A stretch of DNA of 64,000 nucleotides, from the NCBI RefSeq assembly GCF_001625215.2, contig NC_030383.2:7328779-7392778 (forward strand), read 5' to 3'. Positions 24,324 to 36,277 of this stretch are shown here, one piece after another; the stretch's first letter is position 1, and each line of letters starts with the position of its first letter. Made by a program: the position numbers and the translations under genes. The notes under the pieces were generated by a model, which saw only the letters and a program-made list of their open reading frames with translations, had not been told where the DNA came from and did no database searches. This DNA comes from Daucus carota subsp. sativus. Lineage: Eukaryota; Streptophyta; Magnoliopsida; Apiales; Apiaceae.

Positions 24324-24611
24324 GCAAAGAAAATATTCAGTTAGTAATCTGAAGTCATGATAAAGATTTCTGTTTTGAATAACAAATATTTTAGTTTGTT
24401 GGTTGTCAGTCTGCTAATTTAGATACTCGTGTTCACTTTACAGGAGCTGAATACTAAGCCAGTGACTGCAAAGAAAATATCCAGTTAGTAATCTGAAGTC
24501 ATGATAAAGATTTCTGTTTTGAATAACAAATAATTTAGTTTGTTGGTTGTTAGTCTGCTAATTTAGATACTCGTGTTCACTTTACAGGAGCTGAATACCA
24601 AGCCAGTGACT
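24324..24611 (+). repeat. 144-bp tandem duplication at the chaperonin exon border
   Basis: 24324-24467 and 24468-24611 are near-identical direct copies. Each contains intron sequence, the acceptor TTCACTTTACAG and the first 24 bases of the chaperonin exon. The first copy provides a decoy acceptor and the second leads into the full exon. Confidence 0.9.
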
Positions 24612-25039
24612 TGAGTTTACTCATTGAGAACACCTTGGTTCAACAGCTTGGTTTGGCAAGAAAGATCACCATCACTAAGGATTCGACGACCATTATAGCT
24701 GATGCTGCATCAAAGGATGAGATTCAGGCTAGGATTGCACAGATTAAGAAAGAATTGTCTGAGACTGACTCTGTTTATGATTCTGAGAAACTTGCAGAAA
24801 GAATCGCAAAGTTATCTGACGGGGTTGCTGTCATTAAGGTAGGTGCTGCAACTGAGACCGAGCTTGAGGATCGTAAGCTTCGTATTGAGGATGCAAAGAA
24901 TGCAACTTTTTCTGCCATAGAAGAAGGTATTGTGCCTGGTGGTTGTGCCGCCTTGGTTCATTTGTCAGAATATGTTCCTCCCATCAAGGCCAAGCTTGAG
25001 GATGTAGAGGAGCGTCTCGGAGCTGACATAGTACAAAAG
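24588..25039 (+). pseudogene. Captured exon of plastid chaperonin-60 beta subunit
   Basis: An exon flanked by ...TTTACAG and GTAATT encodes about 150 residues of a group I chaperonin: [17 protein letters not shown], then [39 protein letters not shown] and [20 protein letters not shown]. This matches the equatorial/intermediate part of the Rubisco-binding protein beta subunit (CPN60B). The frame is open, but the glycine motif expected as GGGAAL reads GGCAAL and the rest of the gene is missing. It lies inside Helitron 1, so I interpret it as a captured fragment; it could be expressed within a chimeric transcript, but nothing here shows that. Confidence 0.88.
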
Positions 25040-25264
25040 GTAATTAATTGTGTTACTTGCTGATGGATAAAGCAGTGAGTAGGGTCTTTTGTATATTTAC
25101 TAATTTATTTTTCAATTTCATTACGGAAGGTACGAGAGCAATAGCTTTACTGTCCCTAATCAATTCCTTTTAGAGCAACTCCAATCCAACACTATAACGC
25201 TATTAGTGTAACTTATAGTTTGATATTTTTGTGTTTTAATTGGGTTTCTGCGGCACAAACTTCT

Positions 25265-25389
25265 TCCCAATGGTTGATTCATCGAAAAAGCGTGGCAGGC
25301 CGAAACTCTGCCTGACGAAAGAGGTTTTGGAGGAGCGCAGTGTGCAGGGCGCTCAAGCGACAGCGGAATGCATCTCGTCGTAATCCAGG
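25265..25389 (+). pseudogene. GRP-motif (AT-hook-like) exon, copy 3
   Basis: Best-preserved copy: MVDSSKKRGRPKLCLTKEV, then, after a shift of frame, LKRQRNASRRNPG, ending at AG/GTATGG. The same donor context follows copy 1. The frame shift means it is not intact as it stands. The KRGRPKL core resembles an AT-hook DNA-binding motif. Confidence 0.5.
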
Positions 25390-26877
25390 TATGGTTTCTC
25401 AGGTCTTCATTTCTTGCTTGCATTAATTGGACCAAGTTTGTTTCGTAAGATGTTTTTGAATGTTTGATTCGCTTATAATAAGCCTGCCAACAATTATTTT
25501 GAATGAAGAAATATTACTACTGTCCATAATCAGTGGTGCTTCTTTGTGGCGCAATTTTAAAAATCGTCCACTCACCATACACCCAATTTATGAATTTTCT
25601 AGAAAAGTGTGAATCTTCAGCAATAATTATATATAGTTGGTCACTGTTATCAACATATTATTTTTTGGGTTATGTAAATTGAGTGTTTTGTGGTCGTAAC
25701 TAAACAAAATTCAAACTTTTGAGGCTCACATTTTACTGATTTCTTCAAGATTTGTTTTGGAGCATAGTGTAGCAAAATACAGAAAAGCTGTTTTTTTATT
25801 TGAGCAAAGTAGACTTTTTGTCACTTGTGTAATAAATAACAAAAAACATGTTAGTAATTCACTAATTATTAAATTATAATTGTCTGTTTGTAGAAGAGGG
25901 GATTTGGGTTTTTTTCATGCTGCTTGAGGCCATCTTGTGATTTGTGAGAAACCAGTGACAACTTAGAAGACTTGCTGAGATGCATCATATGCCTACATGC
26001 AAAAGAATGATGGCAGACAACATAGTTGTGACTAAAACCATTCTAAGCCTTTATATTTTCATGCAGCTATGGATCAAAGAGCAGAGGTAATTTTTTCCAT
26101 CTAATCTGATTTTCTCGGCTTTAGGCACGAGTATATGAAAATAGGAACCAGAGATTTTACACAAATGCGAGCTATTAGCCTACAAAGACATCTTCGAGGA
26201 TATTTTGGAAACAGAAGCATTTGATAATTTATACAAATATATCTTTTGGGTCTACTTAACTCGTGTACTTACCTGTTCGTATTGATGGCCTGTCTCATGC
26301 TACAATAAAAAGGCATTCTCATCAACTTCATTTCTGTTTGTTCATTACTGTGAACATACAATGGATATGACTAGCAGTGTTTTGTTTTTTATTTTTATTT
26401 TTTGAAATTAGAGTGTTAAGCTGATTATTGCTGGATAGTTTTTAACTTAAGATTTCGATGACATGATTTTATGAGTTCTTTTGTGAATTATGAGCTGAAG
26501 TTTCACGGAAAAAAATTTATAAATGTCGAATGTGTATGTAAAACAATGTCGAATGTGTATGTAAAACTTGCAAGTTCAATTATAAATATGCACTATATTT
26601 TCACATTTGTGTGCATCTTTTTTTATATTATCTAATGGATAATTTGTTAGTGTCTTATGTTTTGTTCCATTATTAAGTGATATCAGATCATTAAATACGA
26701 GCGCATTATAAGTCCCACAAATATTTGATCAGTAAAGCAGAGAATATTGAGTTTTCTTCCTTAGTTTTCTCTTTACTCCCTTTCAAGGCAACTAAGAATT
26801 AACATTATTTTCCTTTGCACACTCTTTTTTACACTATTGTATGTTTGATGATCATCTTCTATAAATGGATTTGGCAG

Positions 26878-27183
26878 CTTGGAAGAAACAATTGGCTTGG
26901 TCATCAGATTTATTATAACAGAAGATAAAGCAAAAGTGTTAGAACTCGTGAAGGAGGTGGCAAAATTTGATGACTTCATGCTCTTGGATATCAAACAGGA
27001 GTACAGTAAGTCCCATATAAATTCGTCCTTACATTAATTTCATCCTCGGTGAGTTGGATACATAATCTGATACTCATAAAAACTTGTGCATTTATATTAG
27101 GTTGTCCTTCTTTAAAGCCGCCTATGCACTTTATGATTCTGAATTCTATGTCAAAGCTGATGCCGACATATTTTTGAGGCCAG
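26878..27183 (+). pseudogene. Captured exons of a beta-1,3-galactosyltransferase (GT31)
   Basis: Exons 26878-27005 and 27101-27183 with GT-AG type borders encode IGLVIRFIITEDKAKVLEL, VAKFDDFMLLDIKQEYS and then [20 protein letters not shown], ending ADADIFLRP. This matches the middle of plant GT31 galactosyltransferases, where [25 protein letters not shown]-like sequence carries the DxD metal site. Here the site reads DAD, so the two outer Asp remain. N- and C-terminal parts are absent. Located within Helitron 1 downstream of the chaperonin exon. Confidence 0.72.
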
Positions 27184-29029
27184 GTTGATAATTTTAGAAA
27201 TGATTACTATTTATGTCATTGCTTATTATGTGCATTTGCGTGAATGCAATTATTTATTTGTCGTTTGGGTTATTGTTAGATCGACCTTCACTTCTTTTGG
27301 CCAAAAACGTTCTTACACCTAAACATATCTTCGATGCATTAATGTTCTGTTTTCACTGATCCAAAGCAAAAATGGTTAGCTTATTACTATACTGTAACAA
27401 TTTATACATAGATCAGCTTTAATGAACTTGAGACTTCTGTGAAAAATAATTTAGACAGGGTGCTCCCCCTTTTTTTCATAGGTCGTTTGATTTTTTTAGA
27501 CATTATTGACTGTCTGTTTGAAATTATTATTTTTACTCTCTTTTTTGTGAATAAAAGTATGCAATAATTATTATTATTCCATGTGCATCAAGCATGTCAC
27601 CTTAATCTCTGATCGAATGAAAGACTCAAATTAGAAGAATAGTTAGAACTGCAAGAATTCTGTCTTTACTCTTGATGACAGTTATTCTGAGATATCAAAA
27701 TTTAAAGTGAGATTGTATACAATGGCAGTTAGACAAAGTTATCAATTTGACTAGAAAATTTAAGCACACAGCTCGAATTTGTGGTTTATTCCAATTGTTT
27801 GGTGTGTAACATGGTTACAAAGGTGAACATGGCAAGAAATCATTAGTTAATTAGTCAATATGATATCAGTGTTTAAGGTCCTTAGAGAAGGGTCCTATAA
27901 GGGAATTAAGAATGGCTAATCTCAAGGTATAATAGAGGCAGAAAAGATTAGAATTGGGATGGGGATGGGGGATGAATAATGAAATGAGAGGCTCAGGACT
28001 GGCCCATAATTTAAAATCAAACTATTGACCCACTAACTTCTGTTGTTGCTACACACTGTGATTAAAAGCTGGGGAATTATGTGAGCTAAAAACTTTATTT
28101 TCATTCCCCAGTTTTTCAGAAAGATACACATCCATACCATCATGTCAGGTATGTATTACAGGAGAAGATTGCCCACTTACAATACTAATAGTAGGAATAT
28201 TCTAAAAAATACTACATTTTTGCTTTATGCTCCAACATATTTTGTGGGATAAATTGTGTTCAAACAGACTCAAGTGGTTGTAGAAAATTGAATGTCAAAA
28301 TATTAACTGATTTGCAAGTGTTTTTTGTAGACTACTTATAACTTTTACATCAAATTTATATTGCTTTTACCGAAGTTTCAACTTCGGCAGATTCTTCTCT
28401 AGACTGTGATTTAGCCGTTTATGGCTACGCCTTCTGGAACCTTTTCATCTTACTTACCTAAATATTTCAGAGACCTCCTTTGTTATGTTATAGCTGCACT
28501 TGCATTGTTTGACTCCCTTGATTGGTATTTTTCACCATATATATGATCTTTACTTCTACTCATTCAGATTTAATTTTTAAACTATTTTATGTCTTAGGGT
28601 TTTGGATCTCGATGTGCAAGACAAGGGTGGCTCCTTCAACTTGCTTGTGTTCAACTCATATATTGAATGTTTACATAATGCGCCAGTCAAAAGAAATCAA
28701 AGGGATGAGTCTATCTTCTGATTCTATGCTTGAACATATACTGGAAGGGAAGGATTTTGTGTTTAAACTCAATCTGGTAACCACAAAATGAGTGGACTAA
28801 TTTAAGAATTATGTTGTTGCCTTCACTTTTATGTCAGATTCTAACTTGAGAAAAACCTAAGAAAGTTATGTCTTTACATGAAGACGTATTTGGATGGTTA
28901 GCAGCACCTTTTGACACAGGCATACTACAAAATAAAGACAAGAAACTGCTGAATTTTTTTAATAAGCACGTACCAAATCGTAAAATATTGATATTTGAAA
29001 CTCGAAAGTATATGTTAGTTATACAACAG

Positions 29030-29059
29030 GCCCGTGCCTTGCACGGGCTTTTACGCTAG
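29030..29059 (+). repeat. Helitron 3' terminal hairpin and CTAG end
   Basis: Perfect 8-bp stem (GCCCGTGC / GCACGGGC) with CTT loop at 29030-29048, then CTAG at 29056-29059. Its near-twin is at 43442-43470. Confidence 0.88.
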
Positions 29060-30509
29060 TTTCTATATATTAAAAGAGAACCAAGGGCAAAAAGAATAAG
29101 GAAAATAGGCGTGAATTTACAGATATACCCTCAGTTAACATAGAATTTCGACATTGCCCTGTACCGTTACTGCTATTACAGGCATACGAAGACGAAGCAC
29201 TTCAACTTCCGCCCAATTATTATCTAGCTGGGTCATCTATAGCATATACAAGTCTCGGCGAATTGTGTTAGGATTCAAGAGTAACAAACTGATTTTGGGA
29301 TACTGGGTGGCCATTTGGTGAAGTCAGTTTGGTGTGTGGCCAATTGGGAGTGGCGCTGTGTCCATGATTGAATTCGACGTTCAAAAAAAAGAGTTCGAAG
29401 AAAGGTATTTAGCGTTGATGGAATCTTGGTGTGCATATCACTTGTGTGTGTACATACTGCGACCGAATTGAGTTATTAGCATATTTCATTTGTTGAATGT
29501 TGATGAAGAATTATGTCTATAGCACTGATTTTTATCTTGGCAATCCTGCTTATACTTTGAATATATGAATATAGTGTCCCCAATTCTTTCTTTTTTTTGG
29601 CAATTTATATTCTGGAATTCGTAGAACCAATGGATGATTCTCATGCATGTTTCCAGTTTTGCTTTGAGATTATTCTGTTTTAGTGTTCTGTCTCTAGTTT
29701 CTTGTGTAGAGTACTTTTTTGATTCAAGGTTGTTTGCTGTCGTTGTTTGATTTTCTCAGGACACAGTTTTGTCTTTTAGAATCTTAATTGATAGTGACTA
29801 AATTGTTTTTCCTGGTCATTCTACCTTAGGATTAGTGTCACTAATGTAAAGCAGCCTATTTAACGCCGTCTTGCTATTATCTTCGAGGATTGCATTTTTT
29901 GTTGTCACAAAACATCGCACCTCATGTTCTCGAAGGGGATTTCATCGTTACCTTGCATGTTTACAGTTTTATTTGCCTGATGCAGCAGAATATAGATGCA
30001 TTGTTTATTTGTTGTAAAAAGATGGTCGAAGGACTAATTGCTCATAGAAATTTTGTATCGATTTTGTTGTCTCCTACATATGCTATTAATTTAATTATGT
30101 AAGGGTTGGATCAAGGAAATTCAAGACATAAATAAATTGAATGAACAATAAGTTTAGAACAATTCAAGAAACCGAACAACTGAGTTATGAAATTATTGGC
30201 AGAAATAAAAACAGAACATAAATGATAGGTTCCTTATGATTATATGAGTCTGATGTTTGTAAAACTCAACCGATGTAAAAGCTATGCCTGTAAATTTCAA
30301 GTGGTGTATAAGATTCCAGCTGCAATTAAGCTGGAATGTGACATCCTGATTAATACGATTATTCTGGTTAAGAGGAAAAATCACACTAGAAACATGTAGC
30401 ATTAATTTATGGGATAACAGATATTGATTCCCCTGAAGGAACCTTCACACATGATAAACAATTACTTAGTATTGATTGTGACCCTGATAATTAATATATA
30501 GAAGTTTAA

Positions 30510-30860
30510 AGCCAAAACTAGCCTGTCCTCCATAGGATGAATTTTCGAGTGTATTGTTATCTTTCAGGATAATAAGTTTGCCTCCAAAGCCAAAGAAACT
30601 AGAGCATGTGCGGCCGTTCATCTGACGATCTCCCCACAGCCGTAGCATAGCTCTGATACTGTTGCTGAGAATGGCTTGCCACATCCTGGTTACCATAGTA
30701 ATTACTTGAGGTATTCATACATTCATCTTTCTTAGTTTGTGGCTTATTATATTGCTGAGTAAAGTTTTCATCAGTAACAAAGCTTTGGTTCCTTGATGTA
30801 TTTGAAAACTCATTATGACTCTGACTTGCTCTCTTTAAGTCCAACCACCAATTGAGTTAA
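30510..30860 (-). pseudogene. Captured fragment of a SEC16-like COPII scaffold gene
   Basis: On the minus strand one frame reads SQQQYQSYATAVGRSSDERP and the next frame continues FFGFGGKLIILKDNNTLENS. Plant SEC16 proteins have a Gln/Ser/Tyr-rich stretch followed by a HALV-FGFGGKLI-MKD block at the start of the conserved central domain, so I assign this to SEC16. A frame change within HALVSFGFGG shows that it is decayed. Orientation is opposite to the Helitron. The rest of the gene is absent. Confidence 0.6.
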
Positions 30861-31269
30861 CCGAGATATTTTGGGGCCCTTGGATGTCATTTTTCATTAA
30901 TCAAGTCATTTATATTTTCTATCAGAAATTTGACTTTATATGATTTGATATTGAGTTATAGCTTAAATAACTTAGTTGTGTTGTGTTTCAGCACATGAAT
31001 CCTCTTTGGTTTGCTTGCCTGTCCCTGCATTATGTCCCTAAATCGCTGCTATCAGTATGGTAGTGTCTCCAATTGGACGAAAAACCATGTGATGATCGAT
31101 AATCCAAAAGCCTTTCATTAACCTGTTTCTTTTAGAAATGGCATGTCTTGTTTTAGCTGTCCATAGGCAGTCTAGGATTGAATTTTTGTAGGTGTGAAAT
31201 GTTTTACAGCATGTAGATCGAGGTTTTCTCAAGAATTGGTTGTGCGGTGATTTGGGCATGACACCCCAG

Positions 31270-31396
31270 ACCCCAGTCTTCCCAATGTATGTGACACCTA
31301 GAAAACAAGGCAGGCCAAAAGTGTTCTCACAAAAGAGATGGCAGATGAGTGTAGGAAGCTAAAGCATCTACATAATAATACTCAACGGAGCATGGG
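31270..31396 (+). pseudogene. GRP-motif exon relic in Helitron 2
   Basis: Reads YVTPRKQGRPKVFSQK and ends near CATGGGTATG, the same type of donor as the copies in Helitron 1. The following basic part is out of frame. It supports a common structural role or common origin of this exon in the Helitron family. Confidence 0.45.
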
Positions 31397-32048
31397 TATG
31401 TTTTTTAAGTGTATAAATTTAATTGAGGGCTGTGATTCTCTTCTCTTTTATTAGATCATATTTGCTGTTTATTATTAACTAAGTTTTAATGGTATGAATT
31501 TAGTGATCCCACCCTAAAAATTTATGTCGTGCAGGATGTGCATATCTGGATCCGGAGAAGTTCATAGTCGTCTTAGTTTGTCGCATGATGGAATCCCTCA
31601 AGGTAATTTTATATTTCTCTTGTGTGTCCCCGTAACTATAAATTTCGTAAATTTTAATTTATGGAGGATATTAATTAAAAAGGTTTGGTGGGATGTAAAA
31701 ATCGCACTTTCAGCGATGCAAAACATGAGTATTACCACACGTGTTAGAAAGATACCCAACATCTTAAAATAATTTAGCTTTCTAAGTTTATTAAATAGTA
31801 TTCTTTCTAATAAAATTATATTCGATTAAAACATATATTGCATGTAGAGATTAAACCGATTAAATAGATTTGGATTCTGCTTAAATTTTAATATTTAAAT
31901 CAGTGAACTTTTAGAGCGGTGAAAACAGTTTGCTAATATAATATAGTCTCATAGTAGTGAGGTGCTAAAATCTACTTTCTATACATTAAAAGGGGACTAA
32001 GGGCTAATAAGCCTAAATAATAGGTGTGAAATTATAGATATAGACTTA

Positions 32049-35000
32049 GGGGGTGTTTGGATCGCACATGGGAATGGGAATGGGGAATTGGAATGAAGGG
32101 TATGGGAATGGCGGGAAACGGGATTGGGAATGAGGTTACGATTTTGTTTGGATCATGCTGGAATGGGAATGAGTGCCAACATAAGCTGTTTGGTTTACAC
32201 TGGAATGAGAATCAGAATACTTTTTCTCTAAAACGAAAAATAATTTATTATTTATTTTAAAAAACATAAAATAATTCATTTTTTATTTTAAAAACATGAA
32301 ATAATTCAATATTTATTTGGATTTTAAAAAGTCAACCGGAGGCATAAAATTATAAATTATAAACCAAATTAAAAGTTTACTTTTCACTAAAAATATTTGA
32401 TTATTTATTTGATTTTCTACTAAAAATATAAAAAATAATAAAAATAGTGAGCAAGGAAAACCCCAAAAAAAAAAATCCTAAAGAAATATGCTTTAATTAC
32501 CCAATGTTACTACAATAAGCAAAATAAAATTTTTATTTATTTGCATAAGTTTTACACAAATTATAAGAATCTAATGCACAGTAAAATAAACAATTAAATT
32601 TCTCAACTTTTTACACATAATAAAAGTTTTGGGTCAGCTCCAAACAACAACATTATATCAGTGTTTAGTTTTCTTAAAACAAGAATCTTCCTTCGTCAAA
32701 AGTAGCAAAGTAATTACAAGAGCGGCTCCGACATAAGTATATTCACACTGTCTAATGCAGGATCTTGATCTCCTCTTCCACTAAAATTGTATAGCCGGCT
32801 CGAGAAGGAGTTACAGAGAGCAATTCCAAATTTTCAATTGTGCGAGCACCTGATCATATAAATAAATTTAAGCAAAATCAGAAACACATGTGCAAGCAAC
32901 TTCCCTATGTCTGAACAATAGTTTGCAACTCTAAAATCTAAATGAGCCAGGAAAAATAGTTCAGAGATGTCCACACAAACGAGTGAAAATGTTTATTACA
33001 TCCTTCCTGCAGTACTTTGTACACTTAAAATCTAATAGCAGTAGTGTTACTACAGTCCGAGTAGTAATCTAAATTGAGCAAGACAAGTTAGGATGTTGAT
33101 GAGTAAAATATGAAATGAGATGATAAAACTGACGGGGTTTGAACAACACCACAGAAGTTTAAGGAGCTGAGCACACATGATGCAAGAGTTTTCGATAATA
33201 AAACCGTAGAAACAAGTGAATATATTAGAAATGACAGGCTCGTTTTTGTAAAAGGAAAGAATGAGTCCTTGCAAGCATTTGAAAAAGCTTATTTATGGAG
33301 AAACTGTATGCAGTTGAATGGTAGTACTCATGTTCCAAGTTCATTTCAAGGCCAGTAGGCAAAATTTTCATCCTTTGGAAAAATGGGTCATTTGGAAGAA
33401 AAATTGAGAACATAAACTCATCCAACAAACTTATATATTTATAATTCATGCTCCACAGGGACCAAAAGTTTAAAGACACATCTCACAAGCATAGCTGGAA
33501 TACAAGGATAGTTATGGAGAGAAATATGAAATTGACCCAACTATCCAAAAAGAAAAATGCCAATTCCAAATTCCTCCCTAACACTTCCAAATTAGATTAA
33601 AATCCTTCCTGACAAAAAATAAAATATTAAAATCATCAGCTAATTCCTGCAACAGAACTTTCACCAGAAACAGCTAATGTTTTTGAAGTGCTATTGACAA
33701 TTATGAAAAAATGGTAAAATATTCAAGAATATGGTGCCTGAAAAATACATGTAAACATACCTTTCAAGAGTTATTGCTTGGCGCGTTAATGATACTTGAT
33801 GACAACTTAACAGACTTAACCTAAGCTATGAACACTGTTACAAATTCGCCAATCCAAAACAAATTAACCAATAATAACCAGCAACTCAAACTTCAATGGA
33901 CAGCAAGAAGAAAACGCAGCAGACTAAATCGAAAATAACCAAACAATAACAAAACAAAACATGATTCTCGACCCTGCAACTCAGCAAAACAGGACTCGCG
34001 ACTTGGTGAAATCAGTACACCAAGTCAACAACAAATTACTACTCGACTCGACTGGAAACCAAAGCCAACACACAAACAGGCAAACAAGCATGAAGTAGCG
34101 ACTCATAAAACAGAACCCAACATTACAAATCGGAAGAATCGGAACAGCAGACAAGAACATCAAAAGGAATTAAAACTTTGAATTCTGCTCAGTTGGGCAT
34201 TAAATGCATAACTGTGAGCAAAAATACACAAATGCATATAGTGAGAATTATGCGGAACGTGTTACCTTCAAAGGAGACTTGATTACCGAGTTATATGCCT
34301 GAGAGATCTCGCCAGAGATGTAGGGGAGAGATTCAGTGAGGGAGACACGGTACAAAGAGACGGAGGCGAGAGAGTCGATTGGGAGGGAGTCAGAGAGAGG
34401 CTAGATCGACGGAGATGGAGAAGAGATTACAGCGAGAGAAACGACGGAGGCGAGGGAGTCGGAGAAGAGGGAGAGAGATAAAATAAAAAGGGAGGAGCGG
34501 CAAATGAATTTTGTTAACCCAGGGTCCATGTAAAGTTTGTATTAACCGGCTGGAGGTATACATGTTCCCATTCCCGTGGTATTGCTAAATACGTTTTTAC
34601 TTCGTGCTGTTTGCTGAATTTACCTTTAACTCTTTTGAATGAATTAAATGAGGACTTAAATCACAGCATTGATTATACATAATTCTCACGATTTGAGGTC
34701 GATTGCACTAATTTGCACACCGCCCGATACACGGTACAAGCAGATTTTTTTTAAAATTAACAATTACAACTGCTTCTTATTTGATTATATGAGCTATTAT
34801 GTTTTATATTTGAACTCTTCCATTATTTTATTTTCAGGTGATATCAAATTAAATAAATTTATAAAAATTATTATTCTTCCAAATCAAATGTTATTATAAT
34901 ATCGAAAATTATCTTTTAATTATGACATACTTCAATAACTGAAATAATATATAATATTATGTTTTTTTTATTATTTTTAGTGACTTATGCTATTTTTCAT

Positions 35001-35956
35001 ATTCTTATTCTTTCATGATGATAAAAGATACGAGATTGGTCCGAACATAATTTGAGTAAATAATGTCTTTAAATATCATAATTGAAAAAATTGGGTAGCA
35101 CGTATAAACTCAATATCGGGTAGTATTACATAAAGTAACATTTGAAAAACCTCTCCTCATGACATCTAGAACCATTTCTCAAAATAACAAGGTTTTGCAT
35201 GTGTCTTCATTTATCAAATATTTTCTAAACCTCACAAGATATTTTTATAAATATTTATGCCAGAAAATATTTTTCTTAAAAAAAAATAGACTTCATTTAC
35301 GAGCAACTAGACCTTATAAAAAAATTAATTAATTTTTAAAACTTATTTCCAAAATTCTATTTTGAAATATATGTATTTTAATAATTTCCCTTTAAAAATA
35401 ACAAAAAAAAATGTATGATGAAAACAATTAGTGTGGTTCAATTGCCTTTCATAATTTTATTTTACACTTTTATTTTTATTTTTATTAAATATAAAAATTT
35501 ATATACTTGAACTAATGTCAATAAATTTATTCTTTTTAAATCATGCATGTACTAATATTTTTAATATAAAAAACAATCAGTATTACGTTTACTTGATAAA
35601 GCGATACGATAAGATTAATAATATAAATCATAATTAATTAGAAAAAATAGCAACTAAGTCAATTTTACTTTGACAAAATTATTTCATGAACTTTATTTTC
35701 TCGATTAGCCGAGTAAAGTTCCAGTTAAAAAGAGAATTAATGTAACAAGTTTCAAGACATTAACTCACTGTCATCATAATGACGCCCAACTAACCTCAAG
35801 GCTATATTAGTAATCACCAGTGATCACTCCAAACTGTAAAAAGTAAAATTGAAGTGTATACATCAATTATGTAAAATTTTAAACCAAACAGCCCATTAGG
35901 GATTGGACTTCCCATTCCCGTTTACCAGTCCCATTAACCCCCAACCAAACACCCCC
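32049..35956. mobile_element. PIF/Harbinger-type non-autonomous element
   Basis: Ends GGGGGTGTTTGG and CCAAACACCCCC are perfect inverted repeats, flanked by TTA (left) and TAA (right). The terminal regions are rich in GGGAATGGGAATGG and its complement. No transposase reading frame was found in 3.9 kb. A purine-rich block of GAGAGA/GGAGGCGAGGGAG sequence at 34300-34490 looks like a 5'-UTR-type stretch. Superfamily assignment rests on the GTGTTTGG terminus and 3-bp target. Confidence 0.65.
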
Positions 35957-36014
35957 TAATAAACATGGAACATCATAATTACCATCAGCTGCTGCAGATA
36001 AAGGGTTTATTATA

Positions 36015-36251
36015 CTAGCTCCATCCCAAATTAGATGAGCTAGTTGACTTTGGGCACGCAATTTTAGATGCATTGACCGTCTAATTCCGAAATTTATTTT
36101 TCTATTTTTTCTTTTGTAAATGAAAATTTCATATTTTAATTTTTATTTGCAAAAATAAAATTTTAAAAATAAGTCATGTAGCTATACAGTCAATGAACTT
36201 TAAATTGCATGCCCAAAGTCAACAGGGTCATCTAATTTGGGATGGAGAGAG
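36015..36251. mobile_element. Stowaway MITE
   Basis: 237 bp with 24-bp inverted ends (CTAGCTCCATCCCAAATTAG... and the complement of CTCTCTCCATCCCAAATTAG) flanked by TA at 36013-36014 and 36252-36253. The inner AGTTGACTTTGGGCACGCA is also repeated inverted. Confidence 0.9.
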
Positions 36252-36277
36252 TATATCCTACCAAAGATAATTAATTA

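Larger units (their letters stand above)
22697..29059 (+). mobile_element. Helitron 1, non-autonomous, carrying captured gene pieces
   Basis: The 5' end TCTATATATTAAAAGGGGAC is followed by the spacer shared with the other Helitrons here. The 3' end is a perfect 8-bp hairpin (GCCCGTGC-CTT-GCACGGGC, 29030-29048) followed by TTTTACGCTAG, the Helitron CTAG terminus, with a T after it. At 6.36 kb it has no Rep/helicase reading frame. Inside are copies of a small GRP-motif exon, a chaperonin-60 beta exon and two galactosyltransferase exons, all in + orientation, as expected for Helitron gene capture. Confidence 0.85.
29062..31976 (+). mobile_element. Helitron 2, 5' part, directly abutting Helitron 1
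   Basis: The 5' end TCTATATATTAAAAGAGAAC starts two bases after the CTAG of Helitron 1 and continues with GGGCAAAAAG and a spacer closely matching Helitron 1 (GTGAATTTACAGATATACCC). It carries a SEC16-like fragment and a GRP-motif exon. No 3' hairpin occurs before the next Helitron start at 31978, so either its 3' end was lost or it ends at 43470 with the third Helitron inserted in it. Confidence 0.72.

Noticed and set aside
28522-28791. 89-codon open frame in Helitron 1 as a captured gene
   Set aside because: I could not match it to any family, and the hydrophobic start looks like chance AT-rich translation.
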